Source: Amorphophallus konjac
Lineage: Eukaryota > Streptophyta > Magnoliopsida > Alismatales > Araceae
Assembly (NCBI GenBank): GCA_022559845.1
Contig: CM040121.1
Span: 572,620,140 to 572,684,139, forward strand
Direction: 5' to 3'
DNA: 64,000 bases
This document shows positions 32,317-43,093 of the stretch, in pieces (the stretch's first letter is position 1; each line of letters starts with the position of its first letter). The position numbers were made by a program, and so were the translations under genes. A model generated the notes under the pieces. That model was not told the origin of the DNA, did not search any database, and was given only the letters and a program-made list of their open reading frames with translations.

Positions 32317-33289
32317 CCGAGCGCGGATCCGATTCGACTCGACCCACGTCTACCGTCGTCGGAGACCACTAGCAGCGACATCGACATCCCTATGGCTTAA
32401 TGATGACACACATCACATTGATGTATTTTTCTTTTGATTAGTTGGCATTTATTTGAGAGAGAGGCCCATCAGGGGCATATTTGATGTATTTTCTATTTAT
32501 TGTGTATTTTCAGGTGCGATTTTAGCACTATTTTAGGTCTCAGGGTCATTTTAGTCTTTTGCCTGTGAGGAGACCACTAGGGTTTTCCTCCAATATAAAT
32601 ACTGATGTAGTCCCCCTTTTTGGGCATGATGCTGAAAAAAGGAAAAGAAATATAGAAATTGAGAAGAGGAGCCACCATTGTCTTCCTCTTGTGATGGGAG
32701 CTTGAGGGGCGCGAAGCCTATTTCCCCTTCCCCAATCCCTACTGTTTCTGCGCATTTACTCCCCTTGGCCCCACGAGCTTCCCACGTTGCGTTTTGTTGT
32801 ATTTCCTTCTCGTGTTCGCACCCCCTCGCGACCCCCCCCCACGTAACTCCCTCCTTCTTCCTCCCTCCCCACCTTCACGTTTAAAGTCCCCCCCCCTGCG
32901 GCAGTTGAGCTCGCGGCCTCCCCATCGTCTGCAACAGAGACAGCGGGTCCTGCTGCCACCGACGCTCCCTTCCCGGTCCCCACCCGCAGCCCGTCTGCGA
33001 ACAACGGACCGCGAACGCCGCCCCGGCCACTGTCCCGGTCTGCAAACGGGCAGCGACCGCCCACGCCACCACCCTCCTCCCTCGTCGTCTCCCTTCCCGC
33101 AAGCGGTAGCAGCGGCGACGAACGGCGCCACCTCTTCGCCACACACTAGGAAGGTCGGCCGCCACCTTCTACCACCGTCGCTCCAGCCTGCTCGCGTGGC
33201 CACCTTGCTACCGGTCGCCCCCAACCGACCCCCGCTGCTTCCCGCCGCCGCGAGTTCTCTCCACCGCTGGCAACCCCTGTGGCAGAGCC
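32305..33289 (+). mobile_element. 5' LTR of D, first segment
   Basis: Aligns with 52266-53250 of the 3' LTR. It includes a TATA box (CAATATAAATACTG, TATAAATA at 32594-32601; equivalent 52549-52556). Ends at the target GCAGAGCC of hAT-2. By eye the first 120 bases differ from the 3' LTR at several positions and one small indel, so D is not very young. Confidence 0.9.
33282..33289. repeat. Target-site duplication GCAGAGCC of hAT-2 (left copy)
   Basis: The identical 8-mer is at 39503-39510 on the other side of hAT-2. Confidence 0.9.
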
Positions 33290-33770
33290 CATGGTTGGCG
33301 GTATCGGCCGAAACCGATACGTTTCGGCCGAAACGTATCGGTTTCGGCCTTAATCGACACGAAACCGGACCTGCTCACTGTGGCAGGTCCGAAACTTAAA
33401 AAAAATTGGTTTCGGGCGAAACCGGTATCGGTTTCGCCCGAAACTTACATGTTTCGGTCCGAAACCGTCCGGTTTCGGCCGAAACCCACGTGAACTTACA
33501 TGTTTAGGGCGAAAGGGGAGTTCACGTCGTGTTCTCCCTCAGATTTGAGGGAGAAAGGGTGCTGTTGTTGCTGCTGCTGCAGGGGTTGTTGTTGCTGCTG
33601 CTGCTGTGTTGGGCAAAGTTGGCAGGTAGAGGTTGTTTTCTTGAGGTAAATTTGGGATTTGTTTGTTTTGTTTTGTGTTTTTTTGGTTGGGTTGAAAGTT
33701 TTTTTTGTTGTAGGTTAGTTTTGCAGTTGTAGGTTAAGAATGAGCTATGAGATATGTTAATACTTCAAAT

Positions 33771-34390
33771 TAAACCCTAATTAGTTCCTTAAAATTGGGT
33801 TTTTTGTCTAATTCGGTTTACTTAGGCTCAATTGAAGCTCAATTAAGTTTCATTGAAGAATTTGGGATGGGAGCATGTTGGTAATTAAATTTTATGAAGG
33901 GTGATTAAGGGTTAATTAATAATTAAACCCTAATTAGTTCCTTAAAATTGGGGCTTTTGTCTAATTAGGTTTACTTAGGCTCAATTGAAGCTCAATTAAG
34001 CTTCATTGAAGAATTTGGGGTGAGAGTATGCTAGTAATTAATTTGTATGAAGGGTGATTAAGGGTTAATTGATAATTAAACCCTAATTAGTTCCTTAAAA
34101 TTGGGGCTTTTGTCTAATTCGGTTTACTTAGGCTCAATTAAAGCTCAATTAAGTTTCATTGAAGAATTTGGGGTGGGAGCATGTTGGTAATTATTTTTTA
34201 TGAAGGGTGATTAAGGGTTAATTGATAATTAAGTCCTAATTAGTTCCTTAAAATTGAGGCTTTTGTCTAATTCGGTTTACTTAGGTTCAATTGAAGCTCA
34301 ATTAAGTTTCATTGAAGAATTTGGGGTGGGAACATGTTGGTAATTAATTTTTATGAAGGGTGATTAAGGGTTAATTGATAATTAAGCCCT
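33771..34390. repeat. 153-bp tandem repeat in hAT-2, four copies
   Basis: Units beginning TAAACCCTAATTAGTTCCTT start at 33771, 33924, 34077 and 34230, with a partial fifth at 34383; the spacing is exactly 153 each time. They lie just upstream of the transposase start, in the presumed leader or first intron. Confidence 0.95.
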
Positions 34391-34444
34391 AATTTTTTCA
34401 ATGTACTTACAATTATTTGTCTTTGATTGTCTTAATGCAGCATC

Positions 34445-37400
34445 ATGCCTAGATGTGAACAAAGTCAGGAGCAGCAAGGGCAGGAGGATCCGGGGTGGGC
34501 CCACCTCTCCTTAGTTGATGCTAAGAGAAGAAAAGTGAAATGCAATTATTGTGGTAAGGAGTTACATGGCGGAATTACTAGAGGAAAGCAACATTTGGCA
34601 GGGGTAAGAGGAGAGGTGAAACAATATGACAGATGTCCCCGAGAGGTCCGGGAAGAAATGTGCCAGTGCCTTCTGGACAAAAAGGAGAGGATGCAACAAA
34701 GGGCTGAAAATGTGGCTGAAATTGCTGAGGAGATTTCGGGCAGAAGGAGAAGGAGGGATGATGATGAGGAAGGCACTGAGGATTCAGATTTAGAGCTGAC
34801 TGAAGCAATGGAGTGTGAACAAGCTGCTCGAAGGAAAGGAAAGGCACCCATAGGTTCAGGGACATACTCCAGTACAGCTGCATGATGTCCTGACACTGGT
34901 GTTGTCCCGCAGAGAGTAGGCCCCATGGACAACTATCTACAAAGAAGGCTCCATGCTACACAACCTAAAATCAAGCAAGCATTGAGAGGGGCAAAAAAAT
35001 ATGCAGAAGTTGTAGGGCATGCATTTAAAAGTATCTGCAAATGATTTTTCCATGCTGGTGTCCCTGCACATGCAGTTGAAAACGAATATTTCCAACCTAT
35101 GCTAGATGCCATAGCAGATGCTGGCCCTGACTTGAAGGCTCTGTTACGTCGAGACATATACGGGCGTGGCCTTGAGGGAGAGGTTGAAAAGCTCCATGAC
35201 TGGGTTGAAAGCTTCAAGCATATATGGATGGAGAGAGTGTGCACCATCATGTGTGGTGGCTGGACTGGTACCACGAAGAAGTCAATGATTAATTTTCTTG
35301 TCTATTACATCGAATGTGCAATATTTGTTAAATCTGTAGATGCATCAAATTATGAAAAAAATGTCAATTATTTGTTTAGTTTGATGGATAAGATAGTAGA
35401 CCAAATTGGAGAGGAGAATGTTGTACAAGTAGTGACTGATAATGAAGCTAGTTATAAGGCTGCAGGGAAGAAATTGATGCAGAAGCGCATGTATTTATAT
35501 TGGCTCCCATGTGCAGCACATTGTCTGGATCTGATGCTTGAAGACATAGGGAAGGAAAATCATGTGAAGAAGACAATCGACAATGAATAAAAAATCACAC
35601 AGTATATTTATGGCCATCATAGGATATTGAATATGTTCAGGGAGCATGCGAGTGGGGGGCGAGATATCATGCGTGCAGGGCCAACCAAATTTGCTTCAAA
35701 TTTCATTTCTTTGGAGTCTTTGCACATGTATAAGATTGATCTCAATTATGGATATTTTATCCTTATAGATATGATCCGTATTTGATTCAAATTTCATTTA
35801 TTTGCGCAGGTATAAAAATGAGCTGAAAGCTTTCATGTACCACAATGCCCTGCGGGAATACATCGACAAGGCCAATGTTGATCCTCAGATGGAATATTTG
35901 GATGTCTACCACATCGTGGAAGACAACAAATTCTGGGACAGGGTCTCATGGTACATGAAAGTAATCACATCCCTCGTGAAGGTCCTAAGAATGGTGGATG
36001 GTGATGAGAAGAATGATATAGGATATCTGTACGAGGCCATGAACCGTGCCGAATTAGAGTTGCAGGATTCCCTTCCCAGAGATTATGCAAAATGGTGGAA
36101 AATGATTGACCAGAGATGGGACAACACATTACACCACGACTTGTATGCAACTGGTGAGTGATTAATTGTACTGAAACATTGTTCTTTAAATTAGAGTAAC
36201 ACGGTTAGGATAAACACATTAGATTTGACTACGCTGGTGGGCCACCGTCCCAGGGGAATGGGAATGAGGGATTGGGCCCTAAGGGCTGACTGGCTGAGGC
36301 TGCTGGGAACCTGGGTAGGTCGACTTGGCCAGGTTCCCAGTAGCCCTGGGAACCTGACAAGGTTGACCTCGGACCTGGGCAGGTCGACCTGCCCAGGTCC
36401 CAGGTCGACCTGGTCAGGTTCTGCCAGGGGCAGGTCCAGTCCAGACCTCCAGGGGGCAGGGGGGTAATGCCTATAGGTCGACCTCGAGTGAGCTATTCCG
36501 TCTCTTAATTTGGGCAAGTCACCCGCCCAGGGGGGTAATACCTATATGCTATTATATATCTAACATTTAGTTAATTATACACAAATACAAGTTATTTCCT
36601 CAACCCTCGATTTATGTACGATCACGATGCCAATGCACATGTTGATGGCGAGGTGCTCCAAGACACTTAAAAAGTCATTGGTCGTTTATCGAGGACACCA
36701 GAAAAGAGATTTCAGGCCGAAGTAGAGATTGGTCTTTATTGATTTTATCAATAAGAGGTATAGAATTTACTTAAGTCATTATGTTAATCTATTACTTTAT
36801 CTTTGTAGATGAACTATTATAGAATGAGGACTAGGACATATTCTGACTCCCAATTGCAATACGCTGTGGGAAGAGTGAACCCAGGTATATTTTATTTTTG
36901 TGATTTCTTAACCTCAATATGTATTAGTACACCTTACATTTATTTGTTTATGGTTGGTGGAACAGCTGACTGGTGGATAATGGTGAACAACCGAGATGTG
37001 GGCAATAATGCATTGACTTTCATTGCAATTAGGGTGCTCAGTCAAACAACATTGGCAAGCCAATGTGAAAGAAATTGGAGCACGTTCAGCCTTATACACT
37101 CAAAGGTTCGCAATCGGCTAAAGGCTGAACGGTTAGAAAAATTGGTTTACTGCCACTATAATATGAGACTGAGAATAAAAAATATGAAGTTAAGACAACA
37201 GCTGAGGGACAAACGCGTCGCAGAGGATGCAATTTCAGAAATTGATGTGGACGCTTTATTTGATGATGAGAATCCTTTACAGTCTTGGGTGGAGACACGA
37301 TAGCAGGTTGATGTGCCCGTTTTTGATGATAATGATAGAAGATGGGCAGAGGGCATACTAGATGAAGATGAGTCAAGAGATCCAGAATTCAAAAGAGCAA

Positions 37401-38048
37401 CAAAGAGGGCCAGAGAGACTAAAGCGCACCAGAGAAGGGACTCAGTTTTGTTTGTTCATGACACTGAGCAGCAGCCTGAGTTTGAGCCAGCTAGACACTC
37501 AGAATCAGATAGCAGGCCAGTCACTCTTAGAATAGTCAAGCCATCTTCATCCTTAAGAAGAAGTACATCAGTGCATGGGCTAACTAAGAGGACTAGTGCT
37601 GCTGCTCGAGAGGACCCGACAATTGAGCAGTTGAAGCAGATTTATGTGAGGCACACGCCTAGGAGAAAAGGACTCATGTCAAAGATGACTGAAAAATTGG
37701 CACCAAAAGAGAAAAAAGCATCCCCCAAGACTAAAAGGCAACTGGTTTCTGATGGTGATGATGATGATGCTGGTGATGATGATGATGATAATGATGATCC
37801 CAGTGCAGCTGCAGGTGCTGCAAGTGCTACTACTGGCCGTGGCACATATGGTGGTACTTCCTCCTTCCACGCAGACACAGGCCGAGGATACAGTCATAGT
37901 GAGCGAGGATATGATTCACAAAGCCAATATGGGCATCCATCAGGTTATGGAGGTGGTCAACAGGAAGCAGCCATTTATGGGTGGGGTCATGAACCAGAAT
38001 TCCAGTTCCATCCAGTTCATCTTCTCATCCTCAAGATTCTTACGCTGA
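34445..38048 (+). pseudogene. hAT-2 transposase relic
   Basis: Starts with an ATG at 34445 after a CAG acceptor. A BED finger (CNYCGKELHGGITRGKQHL ... CPREVREEM) is followed by a basic acidic linker. The DUF659 part (35050-35590) keeps MCGGWTGTT and VVTDNEASY, and CAAHCLDLML. Further exons are at 35812-36153 and 36961-37303 (dimerisation motif CERNWSTFSLIHSKVRNRL), then an acidic glycine-rich tail. In-frame stops at about 34883, 35042 and 35588 break it. The first catalytic aspartate region reads CGGW where hAT-1 has CDGW. The tail is cut by the element at 38057. Confidence 0.85.
36371..36400. repeat. Perfect 30-bp palindrome in hAT-2 intron
   Basis: The 30 bases from 36371 to 36400 equal their own reverse complement; the centre is CAGGTCGACCTG. 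The surroundings (36300-36500) are rich in further GGTCGACC and CCTGGGAACCTG words. Confidence 0.95.
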
Positions 38049-38056
38049 TTCTGGAT

Positions 38057-38926
38057 CATAGTTGTCAAGGCGACAAGGCGACCAAGACGAGCTTGGGGTC
38101 CTCGAGTGCCTAAGCGCTTAGGCGCCTGTCTAAGCGGCGCTTAGACGTCAAGTTCATAAAAAATATTATCATTAATATACACATAATTTATATATATAAA
38201 TTAATCATGATTATTACAAATATGGAAAACAACACTGGTATGAATATAGAAATAAAAATTAATAGAAATGACATTGCAATAAAATATCAAAATTTATTTT
38301 GAGATAAAATTAACCATCAAGATATAAAATTCTAATTAAAATTTAAAATACTTTATTAACAAATTAACCCCATTATTAATTGAAAGGGGGGAAGACAGGA
38401 TAGAGAGAGAGGGACTGAGAGAGATAGTTGCGAACTGTGTGTGTGAGAGAGAGAGAGAGAGAGGAGGAAGGGTGGAGGAAAGAGAGAGAAGGGGGCAAGT
38501 GGAGAGAAGAGATAGACAGACAGAGAGAGGGGGTAGGAGAGAGAGAGGGTGGGTCTCATTGTGAGTGTGAGAGAGAAATAGAGAGAGAGAGTGTTAGAGT
38601 GTAAAGCCCGAACTCGCCATCGTGCGCCCTCGCACGCGGATCGACCTGCGCGGTCAGGTCGCGGGGTTCGACCTGACCGGTCAGGTCGCGGGGGTCAAGG
38701 GGGCAGCGTCCCTTGCGAGGGTTTCCGGGGGCGGAGCCCTCGGAAGAAAATTTCTATTTATAACAGGGGAGAAGCGGGAGACGAAGGTAGCAGGGGGGCG
38801 CCTAGGCGCCGCTTTGGGCGCCTAGGCGGCGCCTTTTTCAGGGGCAACAAGGCGTGGGGGCGCCTTGCTCCCAAAAAACCGCCTGTCCACCTAAGCGGCG
38901 CCTAGGCGGGCGCCTTAACAACTATG
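38057..38926. mobile_element. 870-bp non-autonomous hAT-like element
   Basis: Ends CATAGTTGTCAAGGCG and, in complement, CATAGTTGTTAAGGCG, flanked by the perfect 8-bp duplication TTCTGGAT (38049-38056 and 38927-38934). GC-rich subterminal GGCGCCTAGGCGCC-type repeats lie at both ends. The middle holds an AT-rich part and a GA-rich microsatellite (38395-38600). No coding capacity. It interrupts the C-terminal tail of the hAT-2 transposase, so it is younger than hAT-2. Confidence 0.9.
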
Positions 38927-39502
38927 TTCTGGATTCGAATCAAGCTGACAACTTTACACTCCAAGAGGGATCTAAAGAGGGATGCAAGACTTGGCTACCT
39001 CATTGTTTGGTTATAGTGAATATACACATTACATGCAACCTTCTTATGGGTATCAACATCAAAAGCCAGACGATGAGGGAGAAGGTTCTAGTTATTACCC
39101 ATATTAATGCCTCTTCATTTAGGTAAAGATCATTTAATTTCTGTAACATTTACTATGTCTAATTAGGTTTATTCCCCTGTGCTTGAACTTACTTCATGTT
39201 TAGTATGTACTCAAGAATATTAGTTTAACATGTTCAATGTTTGAACTTCAATGCCTACTTCATGTTTATTGTACTTAATCTAATTTCTGTACAGTCAAAT
39301 GCATGTCTAATGAATTTTTTAATTTTTTATGTGATTATTTATATTTTTCTGATTTATTTTTGATTTTTAGACTTATTTTGATATTTTTTTGTTCCTTTTG
39401 ACTGGGTTTCGGCCAGCTTCGGCCGAAACCGCAACCGAAACCGAGTCATTTCGGTTTCGGACTTGGCCGAAACCGAGTTCGAAATCGACACTGCCAACCT
39501 TG

Positions 39503-39510
39503 GCAGAGCC
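39503..39510. repeat. Target-site duplication GCAGAGCC of hAT-2 (right copy)
   Basis: Matches 33282-33289. Confidence 0.9.
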
Positions 39511-40269
39511 GGCCGCGGTCGCCACCGTCACGGCCTCTCTCTTCAGCCAGCAGGCCACCCACCGGGGCGGCTCCCCCTCCCTGCACTTCGGTGGCCAACC
39601 GAGTCACCCTCCCCCCCTGTGGTCGCCGTTCCCGCCGGTACCCACCCTGCGCACCCACTGCGCCGGGGAAGTCGCCACTGCGCCTGCGCCTTCCCGTCGC
39701 CGGCCCCTGCTTCGCGCTGCTCCACCATTGCTGCCACCTTCCCCTGTTGGCAATGCGACCTGCCACTACCGCAGCCGCACAACCACCGTCGCCACCGCCG
39801 TGCGCGAACAACGGGCAACCGTTCTGCGCGCCCACGCTCCCGCCTCACAGCTCCTTTTCCCCCCTCTCCAGCAGCGTTGGACCCTGCGCGGTCACGTCCG
39901 GCCGCGTTACCGCCAGACCTCCCTCTCGCCGCGATCGTCAGCCACAGCCGGCTCTCCCTGCTGCCACCTTCGTCGCTGCTCGTGCACCGTTCAGGCTCCA
40001 CCAGCGCGGCTGCTAGCCGCCCATGCCGTCGGTGCCTGCGGTCACGGTCTACGCGGACTCATTTGATTTTCGCTTTTCAGTGAGTAGGTTTGTGTGAGAA
40101 GCCCGCTCATTTAATTTGCTTATTTAGTATCTATGTCACATTTGCTGCCGTGAGTGATTTAGGATGCCTAGCCCGATATTCTATATTGCTGTCGGTTAGC
40201 GAGTCGCAACGTTTTCCTATATCCCAGAGAGCACCGATTTGTTCACATTGCCTGTGCATGATTGATACC
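39511..40269 (+). mobile_element. 5' LTR of D, second segment
   Basis: Aligns with about 53258-53997 of the 3' LTR. Proline- and arginine-rich open frames here have no domain and are absent as conserved frames in the 3' LTR copy; they reflect high GC. The segment ends at the ATACC target of insertion F. Confidence 0.88.
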
Positions 40270-40729
40270 TGTTGCAACCCAAAATATCCTTACAACCCCA
40301 CGCGGATAATTATTTCCGTGTGATGTGAGGTTGTGGAATCGGCGTAGTGCCACCATATAAATGATTTCTACTCCATATGGGTTCCATAACCCGAGCATTG
40401 GTTCAGCCCAATGCACTGTGCAGCGAGGAAGTAAAGGTAACCCGGAATAATTCCATGGAGACCGTCGGGGTCATATGGTTTCGGGTTTTAATTTACACAA
40501 ACGTAAACCTTGCGGCAAGCAAAGGGAGGGAAAAGTGCTATGCACATCTTGTTTACGGTTCCAACGGTGCGTACCACACTTCTCGGGATCCAAGAAGTCT
40601 CTCTCCCTTGACGGGCGACGCAAAGAAGACAACGAACGAGCGCGGAGAAGCTCCTCTCTCTTCCACGTGGCTGCAGCGGAGTCCGAGGCGGCAAAAATCC
40701 ATGGCTGGCAGGTTTAAAAGAGGGGATGC

Positions 40730-40960
40730 TGACCCACCCGGGGTGGAGGGACCCACCCGGGGCCACCCTCCCCCGGGCGGGCTCCCTCGCGGCCGCGCAG
40801 GCCTGCCCGGGCAGGTCCGCCCGGGGTTGGCCCACCCCGGGCAGGTCCGCCCGGGGTCGGCCCACCCCTGGCAGGTCCGCCCGGGGTCGGCCCACCCCGG
40901 GCGGGATCCGCCCTGGACCCCCCGACCCAGGGCAGGTCCGCGCGGACCTGCCCGGGGCGG
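40730..40960. repeat. GC-rich inverted/tandem repeats upstream of the F TATA box
   Basis: About 30-base units with CACCCCGGGCAGGTCCGCCC repeat roughly six times; each is partly self-complementary (CCCCGGGC ... GCCCGGGG). Confidence 0.85.
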
Positions 40961-41099
40961 GGCAGTCCCGGGCCGGTCCCGAGGTCTGCGCACGCCCATT
41001 TTTTTTTAAAAAAAAAAGAGAAAGGAAGGAAGAAAGACCTGCCCGGTGTGGCTTGGACCCGCTCGGGTTCGGCCCGCCCCGGGCCGGTCCCTCACTTCC

Positions 41100-41107
41100 T
41101 ATAAATA
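41100..41107 (+). promoter_or_regulatory. TATA box of element F
   Basis: TATAAATA in the context CTTCCTATAAATACCCC, followed by a purine-rich leader (AGAGAGAAGAAG). Confidence 0.75.
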
Positions 41108-41233
41108 CCCCTATGGGGCTCACTTGAAGGGGGATTTTTTTCCGGAGAGAGAAGAAGACTTGGGAAGAGAAGAAATTTCTTGTTCGTTGTTCTTAGTCTA
41201 TTTGGGGTATGTAACACCCCGGGCTTTTATTTA

Positions 41234-41745
41234 TGCCCCTACGTGGGCTTCGTCTTTGTGCCCCTACGTGGGTCTTATATTTATGCCCCTACGTGGGCTT
41301 TGTCATTATGCCCCTACGTGGGCGTTGTGATTGTGCTCCTACGTGGGTCTCATACTTATGCCCCTACGCGGGTTTGTCATCATATCCCTACGCGGGCGTT
41401 GTTGTCATGCCCCTACGTGGGTTTGGTATTTATGCCCCTGCCTGGGCTTCGTCTTTTTACCCCTACCTGGGTCTTGTACTTATGCCCCTCCGTGGGTTTG
41501 TCATTATGCCCCTACGCGGGCATTGTTGTTAGGCCCCTACGTGGGTCTGGTATTTATGCCCCTGCGTGGGCTTTGTCTTTTTACCCCTGCGTGGGTCTTG
41601 TCATTATGCCCCTACGCGGGCATTGTTGTTAGGCCCCTACGTGGGTCTGGTATTTATGCCCCTGCGTGGGCTTCGTCTTTTTACCCCTGCGTGGGTCTTG
41701 TCATTATGCCCCTACGCGGGATTTACATTTAAGCCCCCATGTGGG
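41234..41745. repeat. Minisatellite of about 21 units, CCCCTACGTGGG core
   Basis: Units of 24-28 bases contain CCCCTACGTGGG or close variants (ACGCGGG, GCGTGGG). A higher-order unit of 100 bases made of four subunits is repeated nearly identically at 41521-41620 and 41621-41720. Open frames across it are repetitive and not genes. Confidence 0.95.
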
Positions 41746-42749
41746 CCTTGTAATCATGTTCCCGCCTCAGAGCGGTGATACCATGTACGGTTGGCAACTC
41801 GTCGACAACTTTTGTAATGAAGTTTATGAAAGTTTGTAAGGGTGTGTGATGCTGCCCCCGACGCGTGCCAGTTGAGGAAAATTGCGAATAAACCCCTCCT
41901 ATAAGGAAAATTACATATATGTCCTTCCTTCAGGAGCTAAGGGTGCACATCGTCTTTAAGGACCTCACGGCCTCTCCATACTCAAGAAATGCCTACAAAT
42001 GATCCCGCGACCCCAGTGTCTTTCACGGGCCACTCCATATAGGGTCACGTCCAAATTACGAAAATGCCCTTCCAGCCTTGGGATGCCTTGATAATTCCCA
42101 ACGGCTCTTGAAAACAGCCCTTGAGCCTTCCAGAGTCAATCCTTGCTTGCCAGCCACCTCAGATTGTGATAAAACTTCCAGCAAGGTAAAATTACCATAG
42201 TGCCACTGGACATGGCAAATTACCAAAATGCCCCTGGTATCCAGGCAATCAACGGGGCACCCTGGTGCACTCTTGGGCTCCTTTAGCTCACTCTTATCCC
42301 CAGATACAGTAGGGTGTTGCCCAGTTCAACCTGGTCTTAGCCAAACCCTACCCCTCGTACATTTTATGTTCACCCACTGGGAGTCAAAAGTGCGATGCAA
42401 GCTACCTATGCTGATGTGTCCTCGATTAGAACCTTGGAGAGAAATTCTAGGCCTTATTGTTGACAATTAAACAAGGGTGTTCGGACGTTATGTTGATGTA
42501 AATCAACACTGACTGCGGTCAGTGGGGAAATGTCCAGCACTCGAACCCTCATCGTCTGATACGATGTGCACCCCATGAAATGGACACTGCACTGGCCATT
42601 CGTGTAGCCCCATATGTACATCCTTACTTCCTCAGAGAGAGTCCATTCCATGATCAGAGGAATCCCCCCAAACCCGTGCCAAAATATAAGACTTCTCGCA
42701 AAGTCGCTCGGGTATGGGAGGATGTCATTCCTCGTTGTAAAACAATACC

Positions 42750-42954
42750 CTAGGCCGTGGTAGTTCTATCTACTGATCGGTTCGACGTTTCTTGCTGCGA
42801 GGGACGACTTCTTAGAGCATAGCTACTGTTATTTTGCGTAATTTGTCTCTTGGTATTCGAGTACACGTCGAGTTATTTGTCGTTCAATTGTAACGTGTTT
42901 GCTGATCTCATTAGTCGCCTAGTCGAATTTGCTTAGGTATACCGTCCCGCATCA
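42750..42954 (+). mobile_element. 5' LTR of D, third segment, with LTR end
   Basis: Aligns with 54000-54208 of the 3' LTR and ends at the same CGTCCCGCATCA. Confidence 0.9.
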
Positions 42955-42958
42955 ATTT

Positions 42959-42979
42959 TGGTATCAGGGCCTAGGTTGG
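42959..42979 (+). promoter_or_regulatory. Primer binding site of D
   Basis: TGGTATCAGGGCCTAGG lies five bases inside the 5' LTR and resembles the common plant tRNA-Met primer binding site TGGTATCAGAGCC. Confidence 0.85.
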
Positions 42980-43093
42980 CAATCTAGGGTAGTCACCTCT
43001 TTGTCATTCCACGTCTTGCACTTATTGTTAGATCGTTTGCATTTTATATTATAGTGTGTCAGTGCTTCGTAGTTTAGTCACGTTCTATGTCAT

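Larger units (their letters stand above)
33290..39502 (+). mobile_element. hAT-2: decayed hAT transposon in LTR of D
   Basis: Ends are CATGGTTGGCGGTATCGG on the left and, in complement, CAAGGTTGGCAGTGTCGA on the right, with an 8-bp target duplication. Palindromic TTTCGGCCGAAA words are clustered inside both ends (33300-33490 and 39405-39475). It encodes a BED/DUF659 transposase relic on the plus strand and carries an 870-bp element at 38057-38926. Total 6213 bp. Confidence 0.92.
40270..42744 (+). mobile_element. Element F: solo-LTR-like insertion (2475 bp)
   Basis: TG...CA ends (TGTTGCAACCC ... TTGTAAAACA) with the 5-bp target duplication ATACC at 40265-40269 and 42745-42749. It has a U3-like GC-rich repeat region, a TATA box (41100-41107), then a transcribed minisatellite. 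There are no internal coding domains. Sequence near its right end (42480-42560) resembles 49040-49110 of element E, so E and F are related. Confidence 0.8.

Noticed and set aside
39389..40083. Proline/arginine-rich open frames of more than 200 residues
   Set aside because: They lie in the GC-rich LTR of D and are not conserved as frames in the 3' LTR copy.
41180..41778. Several long repetitive open frames
   Set aside because: They are translations of the 25-base minisatellite in F in different phases; no domain and no consistent frame.
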